From positions 157,185 to 206,525 of the forward strand of contig JAFUIO010000020.1 in NCBI GenBank assembly GCA_017468425.1: a DNA stretch of 49,341 bases, written 5' to 3'. The position numbers and the translations under genes were made by a program. The DNA comes from Clostridia bacterium (lineage in GTDB: Bacteria > Bacillota > Clostridia > Oscillospirales > Acutalibacteraceae). This document shows positions 33,093 to 40,657 of this stretch, one piece after another. Below the pieces are notes generated by a model that made no database searches, was not told the DNA's origin, and saw nothing but the letters and a program-made list of their open reading frames with translations. Numbering within the stretch: the first letter of the stretch is position 1; each line of letters opens with the position of its first letter.

Positions 33093-34628
33093 ATGGAACT
33101 TAATGTAAAAAAAGAGATGCTGCATATTTCTGAACTTATGTTTGAAAACACTTCGGAACAATCCGTTGACGGCGATATAACTTTGCCCGATTATTGCCCA
33201 GATATCAAAAGAATCTTAAAGTGTATGGTTACACCTTGTCTGATTTCCGAGCAGTGCGTCGGCGACAGGGTTACTATTGATGCGAATGCGCTTGTTCAGG
33301 TGATTTATGTAGATGATAATAATAATATTTTCTGTTATGATAAGGTTTTTCCGTTTTCTAAAACTGTTGAATCAGGTAAACAGATTGATAATCCTGTTGC
33401 GGAAGTAAGATTGAAAACTGCATATGCCAACACAAGAGCAGTGTCGCAAAGGCGTATTGATATTCACGCATCTATTGCAGTTTCGGTGACAATTACAAGC
33501 AGAAAGGAAATTGAATTTGTAAGCGACGCTTCAGAGTGTGGTATACAATTATTGAAAAATATCGAAAATGCATCAGATTTTATCGGTAATACAGTAAAAA
33601 CCTTTACACTCAGTGAAGTAATGGAAATTTCTAAAAATAAACCGCCTGTCCGACAGATAATAAGGCAGAAAGCCACACCGTTTATTGAACAGATAAAAGT
33701 TATTAACAATAAATTGCTCATTAAAGGTGATGTGAAAATTTCTTTACTTTACTGTGCAGATAAATCTGAAGGCGGTTACGAATTTTTTGAGAATTCTTTG
33801 CCTGTAAGTCAGATTATTGAGTTCGATGGAATTGACGAAAAAGCTAATCAGCAGACACGTCTTTACGTTTCATCATTTGCGGTTATTCCTAAAGCAAATA
33901 CATCAGGCGAAAAGACACTTCTTGATGTTACTGTGAAAATCACATCAATAACAAAAGCTGAAAAAGATGTCGACCACGTGTATCCCAGTGACTGTTATTC
34001 AACTGAATATCAGGTAGATTGTGAGCGCAGACAAGCGACTTTTGAAAAAATCTGTGACAGTTTTGATGAAGCTGTTATGATTAAGCAAACTGAAGAATTT
34101 ACAAACACAAATATATCTGAAATTATTAATATCTGGTGCGATGATGTTGTAACAACATATACCTGCACAGGAGATGAGCTGAAAATAATAGGCTCAACAA
34201 CTGTGTCAATTCTTGGAAAAGACGATGCATCACAACCGTTTTATGCCGAAAGAACTCTTTCATTCGAAAAAACAAAAAATATAAGTGGTGGTTGCAAGGA
34301 TTTGATTTGTACAACTGATGGCGTAGTAAATGCAGTCGGATTTATTCTTGCAGACAGTAACAGAATTGATTTGCGTGTTGAAATCAGATTGAACGGTACA
34401 CTTTCGAAAAGAAATACAGCTGAATTACTTACTGACATTACATGTGATGAAACTAAAATAAAAGAGAAAAAATATTCAGCTCTCACAATTTATTTTTGCG
34501 ATGAAAATGAATCCGTATGGAATATTGCAAGGAAATACAATACCACTGTAGAAGCAATAAAAATTGAAAATGATATCAGTGAAAGTACAATAAAAGAAAA
34601 CTCAATGCTGCTGATTCCGTGTATTTAA
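33093..34628 (+). CDS. SipL-like SPOCS (DUF3794) and LysM-domain protein
   Basis: The 511-residue protein begins with the SPOCS signature QSVDGDITLPDYCPDIKRIL (about 24-43). Further DUF3794-like beta repeats run to about 460, including a second near 185-300 (PFIEQIKVINNKLLIKGDVKISLLY). It ends with a LysM domain (about 463-510, SVWNIARKYNTTVEAIKIEN). This is the layout of SipL, which binds SpoIVA during spore coat assembly in Clostridium. AAGGAG lies before the ATG. I found no clear mother-cell sigma promoter in the 95-bp leader. Function as a morphogenetic coat protein is by family; whether this strain sporulates is not shown. Confidence 0.85.
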   Translation: MELNVKKEMLHISELMFENTSEQSVDGDITLPDYCPDIKRILKCMVTPCLISEQCVGDRVTIDANALVQVIYVDDNNNIFCYDKVFPFSKTVESGKQIDNPVAEVRLKTAYANTRAVSQRRIDIHASIAVSVTITSRKEIEFVSDASECGIQLLKNIENASDFIGNTVKTFTLSEVMEISKNKPPVRQIIRQKATPFIEQIKVINNKLLIKGDVKISLLYCADKSEGGYEFFENSLPVSQIIEFDGIDEKANQQTRLYVSSFAVIPKANTSGEKTLLDVTVKITSITKAEKDVDHVYPSDCYSTEYQVDCERRQATFEKICDSFDEAVMIKQTEEFTNTNISEIINIWCDDVVTTYTCTGDELKIIGSTTVSILGKDDASQPFYAERTLSFEKTKNISGGCKDLICTTDGVVNAVGFILADSNRIDLRVEIRLNGTLSKRNTAELLTDITCDETKIKEKKYSALTIYFCDENESVWNIARKYNTTVEAIKIENDISESTIKENSMLLIPCI

Positions 34629-34655
34629 ACTATTTGTTAAAATTTGTTTTGTATA

Positions 34656-34684
34656 TTGACAAAAATATGTAATTTTGATAAAAT
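34656..34684 (+). promoter_or_regulatory. Promoter of the riboswitch-ATPase transcript
   Basis: TTGACA (34656-34661), 17 bp, TAAAAT (34679-34684). Predicted start near 34690 places the whole aptamer in the leader. Confidence 0.75.
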
Positions 34685-34695
34685 TATAGTATGTT

Positions 34696-34777
34696 ATAGG
34701 GGAGTAGCTTTGAAAATTCTCTGTCAACATTCGCTGTGTTATCAGCTGGCAGATGAACCTTAAGTGGAAGCAAGACC
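34696..34777 (+). promoter_or_regulatory. yybP-ykoY (manganese) riboswitch aptamer
   Basis: The leader has the conserved landmarks I recall for this class: ATAGGGGAGTAGC (34696-34708), a middle hairpin region with GTCAACATTCGCTG, then GCTGGCAGATGA, and the 3' AGCAAGACCTTT that closes P1. The downstream P-type ATPase is a known target class for this riboswitch (Mn2+ resistance/efflux). Mn2+ binding should stabilise P1 and free the downstream terminator from forming. The match is by eye, without a covariance model. Confidence 0.85.
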
Positions 34778-34816
34778 TTTAACAGAGTTTATGTCCTCTG
34801 TTAAGGGTCTTTTTTA
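34772..34816 (+). terminator. Riboswitch-controlled terminator
   Basis: A 16-bp stem, AAGACCTTTAACAGAG (34772-34787) with CTCTGTTAAGGGTCTT (34796-34811) and one G-U pair, ends in TTTTTT. Its left arm overlaps the ACCTTT that pairs with the aptamer 5' end, giving mutually exclusive structures and ligand-on control. Confidence 0.85.
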
Positions 34817-34876
34817 ATACCCTGACATAATTTGGTTATAATAATTCAAATTATAATTTGAAAGGAAGGTAAAAAT

Positions 34877-37570
34877 ATGAAGTATTATCTTCAGGAAATC
34901 GCAGAAGTGTTTAAAAACATTTCATCAAGCGAAAGCGGTCTTTCTTCACAGGAAGCTGAAAAAAGACTGGAACAAAACGGCAAAAACAAGTTAAAAGAAG
35001 GCAAAAAGAAAACTATTTTACAGCGTATTATTGAACAGCTTTCAGACCCGATGATTATTATTCTTATCGTGGCTGCTGTTGTTTCAGCTGTTACTGAATG
35101 GTTTGAATCAGGTTCTTTCCACTTTGTTTTCCCCACAGACACTGTAATTATCCTTGTTGTTGTTATTATCAATACTGTTCTCGGTGTTATTCAGGAAAGT
35201 AAAGCCGAAGCTGCTATTGAAGCATTGCAGGAAATGTCTGCAGCAACATCAAAAGTTCTTCGCGACGGCAAAATTGTGTCTGTAAAGAGTGAGGATTTAG
35301 TTGTTGGTGATGTAGTTCTTCTTGAAGCAGGTGACGCTGTTCCTGCTGACTGCCGTATTTTCGAATGCGCAAGTATGAAAATTGAAGAAGCTGCACTTAC
35401 AGGTGAATCTGTTCCTGTTGGTAAACTTATTGATACACTTATCGGCGGCGAAAAAGGCGAAGTTCCTCTTGGTGACAGAAAGAACATGGCTTACATGGGC
35501 TCAACTGTAGTTTACGGCCGTGGTAAAGCAGTTGTTGTTGCTACAGGTATGGAAACAGAAATGGGTAAAATTGCTGATGCTATTGCACAGGCTGAAGAAG
35601 GTCAGACTCCTCTCCAGATTAAACTTTCACAGCTTTCAGGTATCCTTACAAAGCTCGTTCTCGGTATCTGCGTATTCCTTTTCGCTTTCACAATGGTTAC
35701 AGAATACATCGGCGGTGCTTTTGCAAACGGTTTCCCGTTCCACGTAGTTCTTGACAGCTTTATGGTTGCAGTTTCACTTGCAGTTGCTGCTATTCCTGAA
35801 GGTCTTGCAGCGGTTGTTACAATCGTTCTTTCAATCGGCGTTACAAATATGTCAAAGAAAAACGCTATCATCAGAAAGCTTACTGCAGTTGAAACTCTTG
35901 GTTGTGCACAGATTATCTGTTCAGATAAAACAGGTACACTTACACAGAATAAAATGACAGTTGTTGACCATTACGGTGACAATGAAGAACTCCTTTCAAA
36001 AGCAATGGCTCTTTGCTGCGATGCTGAAATTGATGAAAACGGTGAAGTTATCGGTGAACCTACAGAAGCAGCACTCGTAAACTATGCAAACAGCCTTGGC
36101 TATAACAAAAATGACCTTGTTAAATCTGCTCCCAGAATCGGTGAAGCTCCCTTTGATTCAGGCAGAAAGATGATGTCAACTGTTCACAATATCGATGGCA
36201 AAATTGTTCAGTACACTAAAGGTGCTCCCGATGTTATTCTCGGCAAATGTAAATATGCTGAAGTTAATGGTGAAGTTGTTGAGTTCACAGCTGAACTTAA
36301 AGAAAAAGCACTTAAAGATAACAAACGTATGGCTGACAAAGCACTTCGTGTTCTTGCTTGCTCATACAGAAAATACGATTCAGCACCCGCTTCATTTGAA
36401 CCTGAAGCACTTGAAGAAGACCTTGTATTTATCGGTCTTACAGGTATGATTGACCCTGCTCGTCCTGAGGTTAAAGATGCTATCGCAGAATGCCGTTCAG
36501 CAGGTATTACACCCATTATGATTACAGGCGACCATAAAGATACAGCAGTTGCTATTGCTATTCAGCTTGGTATTATTGAAGATGATTCTGCTGCTATTAC
36601 AGGTGCACAGCTTGATGAAATCAGTGATGAAGAATTTGCTGAAAGAGTTACAGAATTCAGAGTTTATGCTCGTGTTCAGCCTGAACACAAAACAAGAATT
36701 GTTAATGCATGGCGTGCTAAAGGCATGATCACTGCAATGACAGGTGACGGTGTTAACGATGCTCCCTCAATCAAGAGTGCTGACATCGGTGTTGGTATGG
36801 GTATTACAGGTACTGACGTTACAAAGAACGTTGCTGATATGGTTCTTGCAGACGATAACTTTGCAACAATCGTTTCTGCAGTTTCAGAAGGCAGAAGAAT
36901 TTACGACAATATCCGTAAAGCAATTCAGTTCCTTCTTGGTTCAAACCTTTCAGAAGTTCTTTCAATCTTCACAGCAACAGTTCTTAAATTCACAATTCTT
37001 AAACCCGTTCATCTTCTTTTCATCAACCTTGTTACAGACAGTATTCCTGCTCTTGCACTTGGTCTTGAAAAACCTGAACACGACATTATGCAGCGTAAAC
37101 CCAGAAAATCAAATGAAGGCATTTTCGCAGGCGGTATGGGTATTGACGTATTCTATCAGGGTGCACTTGTTACACTCCTTACACTTGCTGCATTCTTCAT
37201 CGGTGAATTCCTTGAAACAGGTCATTGGGTATTCTATGATGTTCCTGAATCAGGCGTTGGTATGACAATGGCATTCCTTACAATGTCAATGTGTGAAATC
37301 TTCCACTCATTCAATATGCGTTCACAGCGCGGTTCTGTAATTTCAATGGTATTCAAGCAGAAGTCACACAACCTTGTTCTTTACGGTGCAATGGCTGCTT
37401 CTCTTCTTCTGACAACTGCAATTATTGAAATTCCCTTCCTTGCTGATATGTTTGAATTCACACATCTTGATATCACAGCATATGCAATTTCAATCGGTCT
37501 TGCATTCCTTGTAATTCCCATTGTTGAAATCATCAAGGCAGTTCAGAGAAAACTTGCTAAAAACAAATAA
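34877..37570 (+). CDS. P-type cation-translocating ATPase (Ca2+-ATPase-like, probably Mn2+ efflux)
   Basis: The 897-residue, about ten-helix membrane ATPase of the P2A type shows the actuator TGES (EEAALTGESVP), the M4 PEGL motif (AAIPEGLAAVVTIVLS), the phosphorylated Asp350 in SDKTGTLTQNKM, and the hinge TGDGVNDAPSIKSADIG. The N-terminal cation_ATPase_N segment and the C-terminal cation_ATPase_C helices are present. By sequence it is a Ca2+/Mn2+ pump. The Mn2+ riboswitch in its leader suggests its job is exporting excess manganese; calcium export is the alternative. GGAAGG precedes the ATG. It forms a single-gene unit. Confidence 0.93.
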   Translation: MKYYLQEIAEVFKNISSSESGLSSQEAEKRLEQNGKNKLKEGKKKTILQRIIEQLSDPMIIILIVAAVVSAVTEWFESGSFHFVFPTDTVIILVVVIINTVLGVIQESKAEAAIEALQEMSAATSKVLRDGKIVSVKSEDLVVGDVVLLEAGDAVPADCRIFECASMKIEEAALTGESVPVGKLIDTLIGGEKGEVPLGDRKNMAYMGSTVVYGRGKAVVVATGMETEMGKIADAIAQAEEGQTPLQIKLSQLSGILTKLVLGICVFLFAFTMVTEYIGGAFANGFPFHVVLDSFMVAVSLAVAAIPEGLAAVVTIVLSIGVTNMSKKNAIIRKLTAVETLGCAQIICSDKTGTLTQNKMTVVDHYGDNEELLSKAMALCCDAEIDENGEVIGEPTEAALVNYANSLGYNKNDLVKSAPRIGEAPFDSGRKMMSTVHNIDGKIVQYTKGAPDVILGKCKYAEVNGEVVEFTAELKEKALKDNKRMADKALRVLACSYRKYDSAPASFEPEALEEDLVFIGLTGMIDPARPEVKDAIAECRSAGITPIMITGDHKDTAVAIAIQLGIIEDDSAAITGAQLDEISDEEFAERVTEFRVYARVQPEHKTRIVNAWRAKGMITAMTGDGVNDAPSIKSADIGVGMGITGTDVTKNVADMVLADDNFATIVSAVSEGRRIYDNIRKAIQFLLGSNLSEVLSIFTATVLKFTILKPVHLLFINLVTDSIPALALGLEKPEHDIMQRKPRKSNEGIFAGGMGIDVFYQGALVTLLTLAAFFIGEFLETGHWVFYDVPESGVGMTMAFLTMSMCEIFHSFNMRSQRGSVISMVFKQKSHNLVLYGAMAASLLLTTAIIEIPFLADMFEFTHLDITAYAISIGLAFLVIPIVEIIKAVQRKLAKNK

Positions 37571-37582
37571 TTATTGTTAAAT

Positions 37583-37613
37583 AATCAGTCGACGTCAAGT
37601 CGGCTGATTTTTT
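37583..37613 (+). terminator. Terminator of the P-type ATPase gene
   Basis: AATCAGTCGAC (37583-37593) pairs with GTCGGCTGATT (37599-37609), one wobble pair, then TTTT. Confidence 0.85.
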
Positions 37614-37614
37614 C

Positions 37615-37643
37615 TTGACATATCAACTGAAAGTTGATAAAAT
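37615..37643 (+). promoter_or_regulatory. Promoter with a palindromic operator filling the spacer
   Basis: TTGACA (37615-37620) and TAAAAT (37638-37643) are 17 bp apart. The spacer is almost wholly TATCAACTGAAAGTTGATA (37621-37639), a perfect palindrome with 8-bp arms and a 3-bp centre. A protein bound there would block RNA polymerase. The XRE-type domain encoded just downstream is the obvious candidate. Confidence 0.8.
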
Positions 37644-37679
37644 AATTATCATCAACCGTTATTAGCAAAGGATAAATTT

Positions 37680-39125
37680 ATGGAAAAATTAAATATTGGC
37701 GAAAAAATTAAAAAATACCGTGAAGCATCGGGGATTACGCAGAGTGAGTTAGGTGTAAAACTTAATGTGTCTAACCGAGCGGTGTCTAAGTGGGAAAACG
37801 GGGAATCATACCCGAGTATTGAACTCCTGAAACCTATTTCTGAAATACTTAATGTAAGTATAAAAGAATTATTAAGCGAAAAAAATGATTTGACAAAAAG
37901 TGATTTTACTTATGAGCCGTGCAGAAAAATGTTTTCACTGAAAAAACTGTACACAGTTACGAGAGGACCATCAAGTTCACACACAATCGGGCCTGAAAGA
38001 GCTGCAAAACTTTTTAAAGAAAGACACCCGGAGGCAGATAAATTTAAAGTAATTTTATATGCTTCACTGGGCAAATTCGGCAGAGTTTACAGCGTTGACA
38101 GTTTAATCAGAAATGTTTTTCTGCCGGTCAGCACAGAAGTTGTTTTTGATCTTGATACTGAAAATCTTCCTCATCCCAACACAATGAAATTCATTTCTTT
38201 CAAAGACGGTGAAATTACTGATGAAAAGTATATTATCAGTGTTGGTGGCGGAGCAGTTGAAGTATACGGCGAAGATGCTTCGGAAGGGCAGTTGGTTTAC
38301 CCGCACAATACTTTTTCAGAAATTTCCGATTATTGCCGTGAAAAAGGCATCAGACTCTGGGAATATGTTGAAGAAGTTGAAGGTAATGAAATATGGGACT
38401 ACTTGCTTAATATCTGGAATGTTATGAAAAAATCCGTCAAAGACGGACTTGAAAGCACAGGTGTACTTCTCGGTGGTCTTGATGTTCAGCGAAAAGCAAA
38501 ATTCCTCTACCGTCAGCGTTATATTGACGAAAGCCACGAAACGCGTGAAAATCGTCTTGTTTGTTCATATGCTTTTGCAGTAAGTGAGCAGAATTCTGCA
38601 TTTGCTGAAATTGTTACTGCACCTACATCGTGTTCATCAGGTGTTATGCCAGCGGTTCTGAAATATGTCAGTGAAAAAAGGGGAATTGATGATGAAGATA
38701 TTCTCCATGCCATTGCAACAGCAGGTCTTATTGGTAACCTTATTAAAACTAATGCTTCAATAAGCGGTGCGGTATGCGGATGTCAGGCAGAAATCGGTGC
38801 CGCGTGCGCAATGGCTTCAGCGGCTCTTGCTGAGCTCTACGGATTAAGTATAGAACAAATCGAATACGCAGCGGAAATTGCAATAGAGCACCTTTTAGGG
38901 CTTACTTGCGACCCGATTCGCGGCCTTGTTCAGATTCCGTGTATTGAACGCAACGCAGTTGCTGCTATGAGATCTTTAAATGCAGTTAACCTTGCCAATT
39001 TCTTAAGTGATTCAAGAAAAATTTCACTTGACCTTGTTATTAAAACTATGTATGAAACAGGACGGGATATTTCAAGAACATATAAAGAAACGTCCGAAGG
39101 CGGACTTGCCAAGTTATATGATTAA
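37680..39125 (+). CDS. XRE helix-turn-helix fused to iron-sulfur L-serine dehydratase
   Basis: One unbroken 481-codon frame joins an N-terminal HTH_3 (about 6-65: IGEKIKKYREASGITQSELG, then SNRAVSKWENGESYPSIELL) to a full type 2 L-serine dehydratase. The enzyme has the beta domain (about 85-215, TRGPSSSHTIGPERAAKLF) and the alpha domain (about 225-480, APTSCSSGVMPAVL). The iron-sulfur ligands are Cys368, Cys410 and Cys421, matching the reported CX41CX10C spacing. Serine would be deaminated to pyruvate and ammonia with an oxygen-labile 4Fe-4S cluster. No C-terminal cysteine is present in YKETSEGGLAKLYD, unlike some family members. Probably autoregulatory through the palindromic promoter. Confidence 0.92.
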   Translation: MEKLNIGEKIKKYREASGITQSELGVKLNVSNRAVSKWENGESYPSIELLKPISEILNVSIKELLSEKNDLTKSDFTYEPCRKMFSLKKLYTVTRGPSSSHTIGPERAAKLFKERHPEADKFKVILYASLGKFGRVYSVDSLIRNVFLPVSTEVVFDLDTENLPHPNTMKFISFKDGEITDEKYIISVGGGAVEVYGEDASEGQLVYPHNTFSEISDYCREKGIRLWEYVEEVEGNEIWDYLLNIWNVMKKSVKDGLESTGVLLGGLDVQRKAKFLYRQRYIDESHETRENRLVCSYAFAVSEQNSAFAEIVTAPTSCSSGVMPAVLKYVSEKRGIDDEDILHAIATAGLIGNLIKTNASISGAVCGCQAEIGAACAMASAALAELYGLSIEQIEYAAEIAIEHLLGLTCDPIRGLVQIPCIERNAVAAMRSLNAVNLANFLSDSRKISLDLVIKTMYETGRDISRTYKETSEGGLAKLYD

Positions 39126-39131
39126 AAAATT

Positions 39132-39157
39132 AACCCACAGAGTTTTCTCTGTGGGTT
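39132..39157. terminator. Bidirectional terminator between the fusion gene and the MntR-like gene
   Basis: AACCCACAGAG (39132-39142) pairs with CTCTGTGGGTT (39147-39157) with a TTTT loop. T-rich flanks lie on both sides, serving the two convergent genes. Confidence 0.85.
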
Positions 39158-39162
39158 CAGCT

Positions 39163-39537
39163 TTATTTTTTGAGTTTTTCAAGTTGGATTTTAAGTTGAG
39201 TAAGTGTTTCGTCGCTTATATCGTGCTCTATTTTACATGCGTCTTTCAAGGCTGTTTCACGGCTGACACCGATTGCCATAAGCAGTTCAGAAATAACATT
39301 ATGTCTTTCATAAACTTTTTTAGCAATCTCGAAGCCTTTATCGGTAAGGCTTAAAAAACCTTTTTCATTCACAGTAACATAGCCATTCTCGCGCAATTGT
39401 TTGAGCATTACACTTACCGTAGGTTTAGAGAATCCGAGGGAATTGCACACATCTATTGCACGCGTTTCATTATTATTCTGTTTGTTTAACACAAGTATTG
39501 TTTCGAGGTAATTTTCGCCTGATTCAAGAACTTTCAA
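39163..39537 (-). CDS. DtxR/MntR-family metal-dependent repressor
   Basis: The 124-residue protein has the N-terminal winged helix (ESGENYLETILVLNKQN, then AIDVCNSLGFSKPTVSVMLKQLRENGYVTVNEKGFLSLTDKG) and a C-terminal metal/dimer domain (ERHNVISELLMAIG, KDACKIEHDISDET). This matches MntR and short DtxR proteins lacking the SH3 domain. E-H pairs such as ERH and CKIEHD are the usual metal ligands. The start is a TTG at 39537 behind AAGGATG; no in-frame ATG precedes the conserved ESGENYLETI. Whether it senses Mn or Fe cannot be told, but the Mn riboswitch lies 4.4 kb away. Confidence 0.85.
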   Translation of the reverse strand: MKVLESGENYLETILVLNKQNNNETRAIDVCNSLGFSKPTVSVMLKQLRENGYVTVNEKGFLSLTDKGFEIAKKVYERHNVISELLMAIGVSRETALKDACKIEHDISDETLTQLKIQLEKLKK

Positions 39538-39567
39538 AACACAACATCCTTAATCTGAATTTTTATT

Positions 39568-39596
39568 ATAATAACATAAATTGCTGATTAAATCAA
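39568..39596 (-). promoter_or_regulatory. Promoter of the MntR-like gene
   Basis: Minus-strand TTGATT (39596-39591), 17 bp, TATTAT (39573-39568). Confidence 0.55.
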
Positions 39597-39601
39597 GTGA
39601 T

Positions 39602-40642
39602 TTATAATGCAACGCTCCACACATTTTCTGTTCTGACAATCTGAGCAGCGAACATTTTTTTACATCCTGATTCATAAAGCACCAAGGTTTTGCCGTTGTA
39701 ATTATCGACACCTTCGGAACGGGGGAGAGCATTGAGTGAAGAAACCATTTTTGTTGAATCAAGGAACCAGAGCTTTGTTTCTTTACCTGAAACTGTTACT
39801 GTTGCATCTTCTTTATTTTCAAGAACATTTTCGAAGGTATTAAGCTGTGAATTGATGATAGAGCCTGAAATACTTGTAACAAATCTGCCGTCAGGTAACT
39901 GCATAAAGCCCTGACACATTGATTCAGTTGCAAGAATATAGTCGGGAGCAACGATTTCTTTTGATGTTCCGTCGTAATCAAAACCTGTTTCATTCCCGCT
40001 TTCAAGGATATATCCGCAGGTCCATGCAAACATTTTTTCACCGTTGGGAGAAGTTAAATGGTGGCTTTCTTCTGTTTTGTATGTGTCACCGTTTTTGTGG
40101 TATTCACCAACCCATAAAATACCGTTTGAACAGTTTGCGTATGAAGCTCTCGTACCTGTATTAAATTTATCAGCAAATTGAATTGAAGTGCCGTTTTCAG
40201 CATTTTTCAGTGTGTCAAGCGAAAGTCTGCGTGCATATTTGCCTGAAACTACCCAGGCATTCTTTTCAAATGCTGCAATTCCGCCGCAGTGACCTGTGTA
40301 TTTTTCACCGTCAGTTTCAATAAGTGCTAAATATTTTTCGCATTCGCCTGATTCAGGGTTAATTACATAGATTCTTGATGCAGAATCATCTTCATCCATA
40401 TAACCGCAAATAAGCACTTTATCAAGGTAATCGCTGTAAGCAAGACCTTGAGGTACAAATTCTGTATCAAGTGCAGGAATTTCGCAGAATTTTTCTGATG
40501 CCTTATTATATTCAGAAAAACCGATTTTTTCGATAGGACCTATATCACTTGTAACGGTGTTTACTATGTTTGTGGGTAAAAGAGTAATTGCTGTGATAAT
40601 TGACATAAAGAATGCCGAAATTTTAGTAAATATTGCTTCCAT
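39602..40642 (-). CDS. Secreted beta-propeller-like protein of unknown function
   Basis: The 346-residue protein starts with an uncleaved or weakly cleavable hydrophobic segment (about 8-28). It continues with repeated blade-like units: FVPQGLAYSDYLDKVLICGYM, SRIYVINPESGECEKYLALI, GHCGGIAAFEKNAWVVSG, RASYANCSNGILWVGEY, MCQGFMQLPDGRFVTSISG and KLWFLDSTKMVSSLN. These resemble six- or seven-blade NHL/SMP-type propellers but carry no catalytic set I can name. AAAGGAG lies before the ATG. It follows the glycerate kinase gene by 15 nt in the same unit. Confidence 0.7.
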   Translation of the reverse strand: MEAIFTKISAFFMSIITAITLLPTNIVNTVTSDIGPIEKIGFSEYNKASEKFCEIPALDTEFVPQGLAYSDYLDKVLICGYMDEDDSASRIYVINPESGECEKYLALIETDGEKYTGHCGGIAAFEKNAWVVSGKYARRLSLDTLKNAENGTSIQFADKFNTGTRASYANCSNGILWVGEYHKNGDTYKTEESHHLTSPNGEKMFAWTCGYILESGNETGFDYDGTSKEIVAPDYILATESMCQGFMQLPDGRFVTSISGSIINSQLNTFENVLENKEDATVTVSGKETKLWFLDSTKMVSSLNALPRSEGVDNYNGKTLVLYESGCKKMFAAQIVRTENVWSVAL

Positions 40643-40657
40643 TTTGTTATTCTCCTT

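Noticed and set aside
34629..34876. Small protein gene in the 248-bp gap before the ATPase
   Set aside because: The region is fully explained by promoter, aptamer, terminator and ribosome site; no supported reading frame remains.
37680..37890. HTH and serine dehydratase as two adjacent genes merged by a sequencing error
   Set aside because: The frame is continuous, no ribosome site or start lies between the domains, and the linker reads as normal coding sequence.
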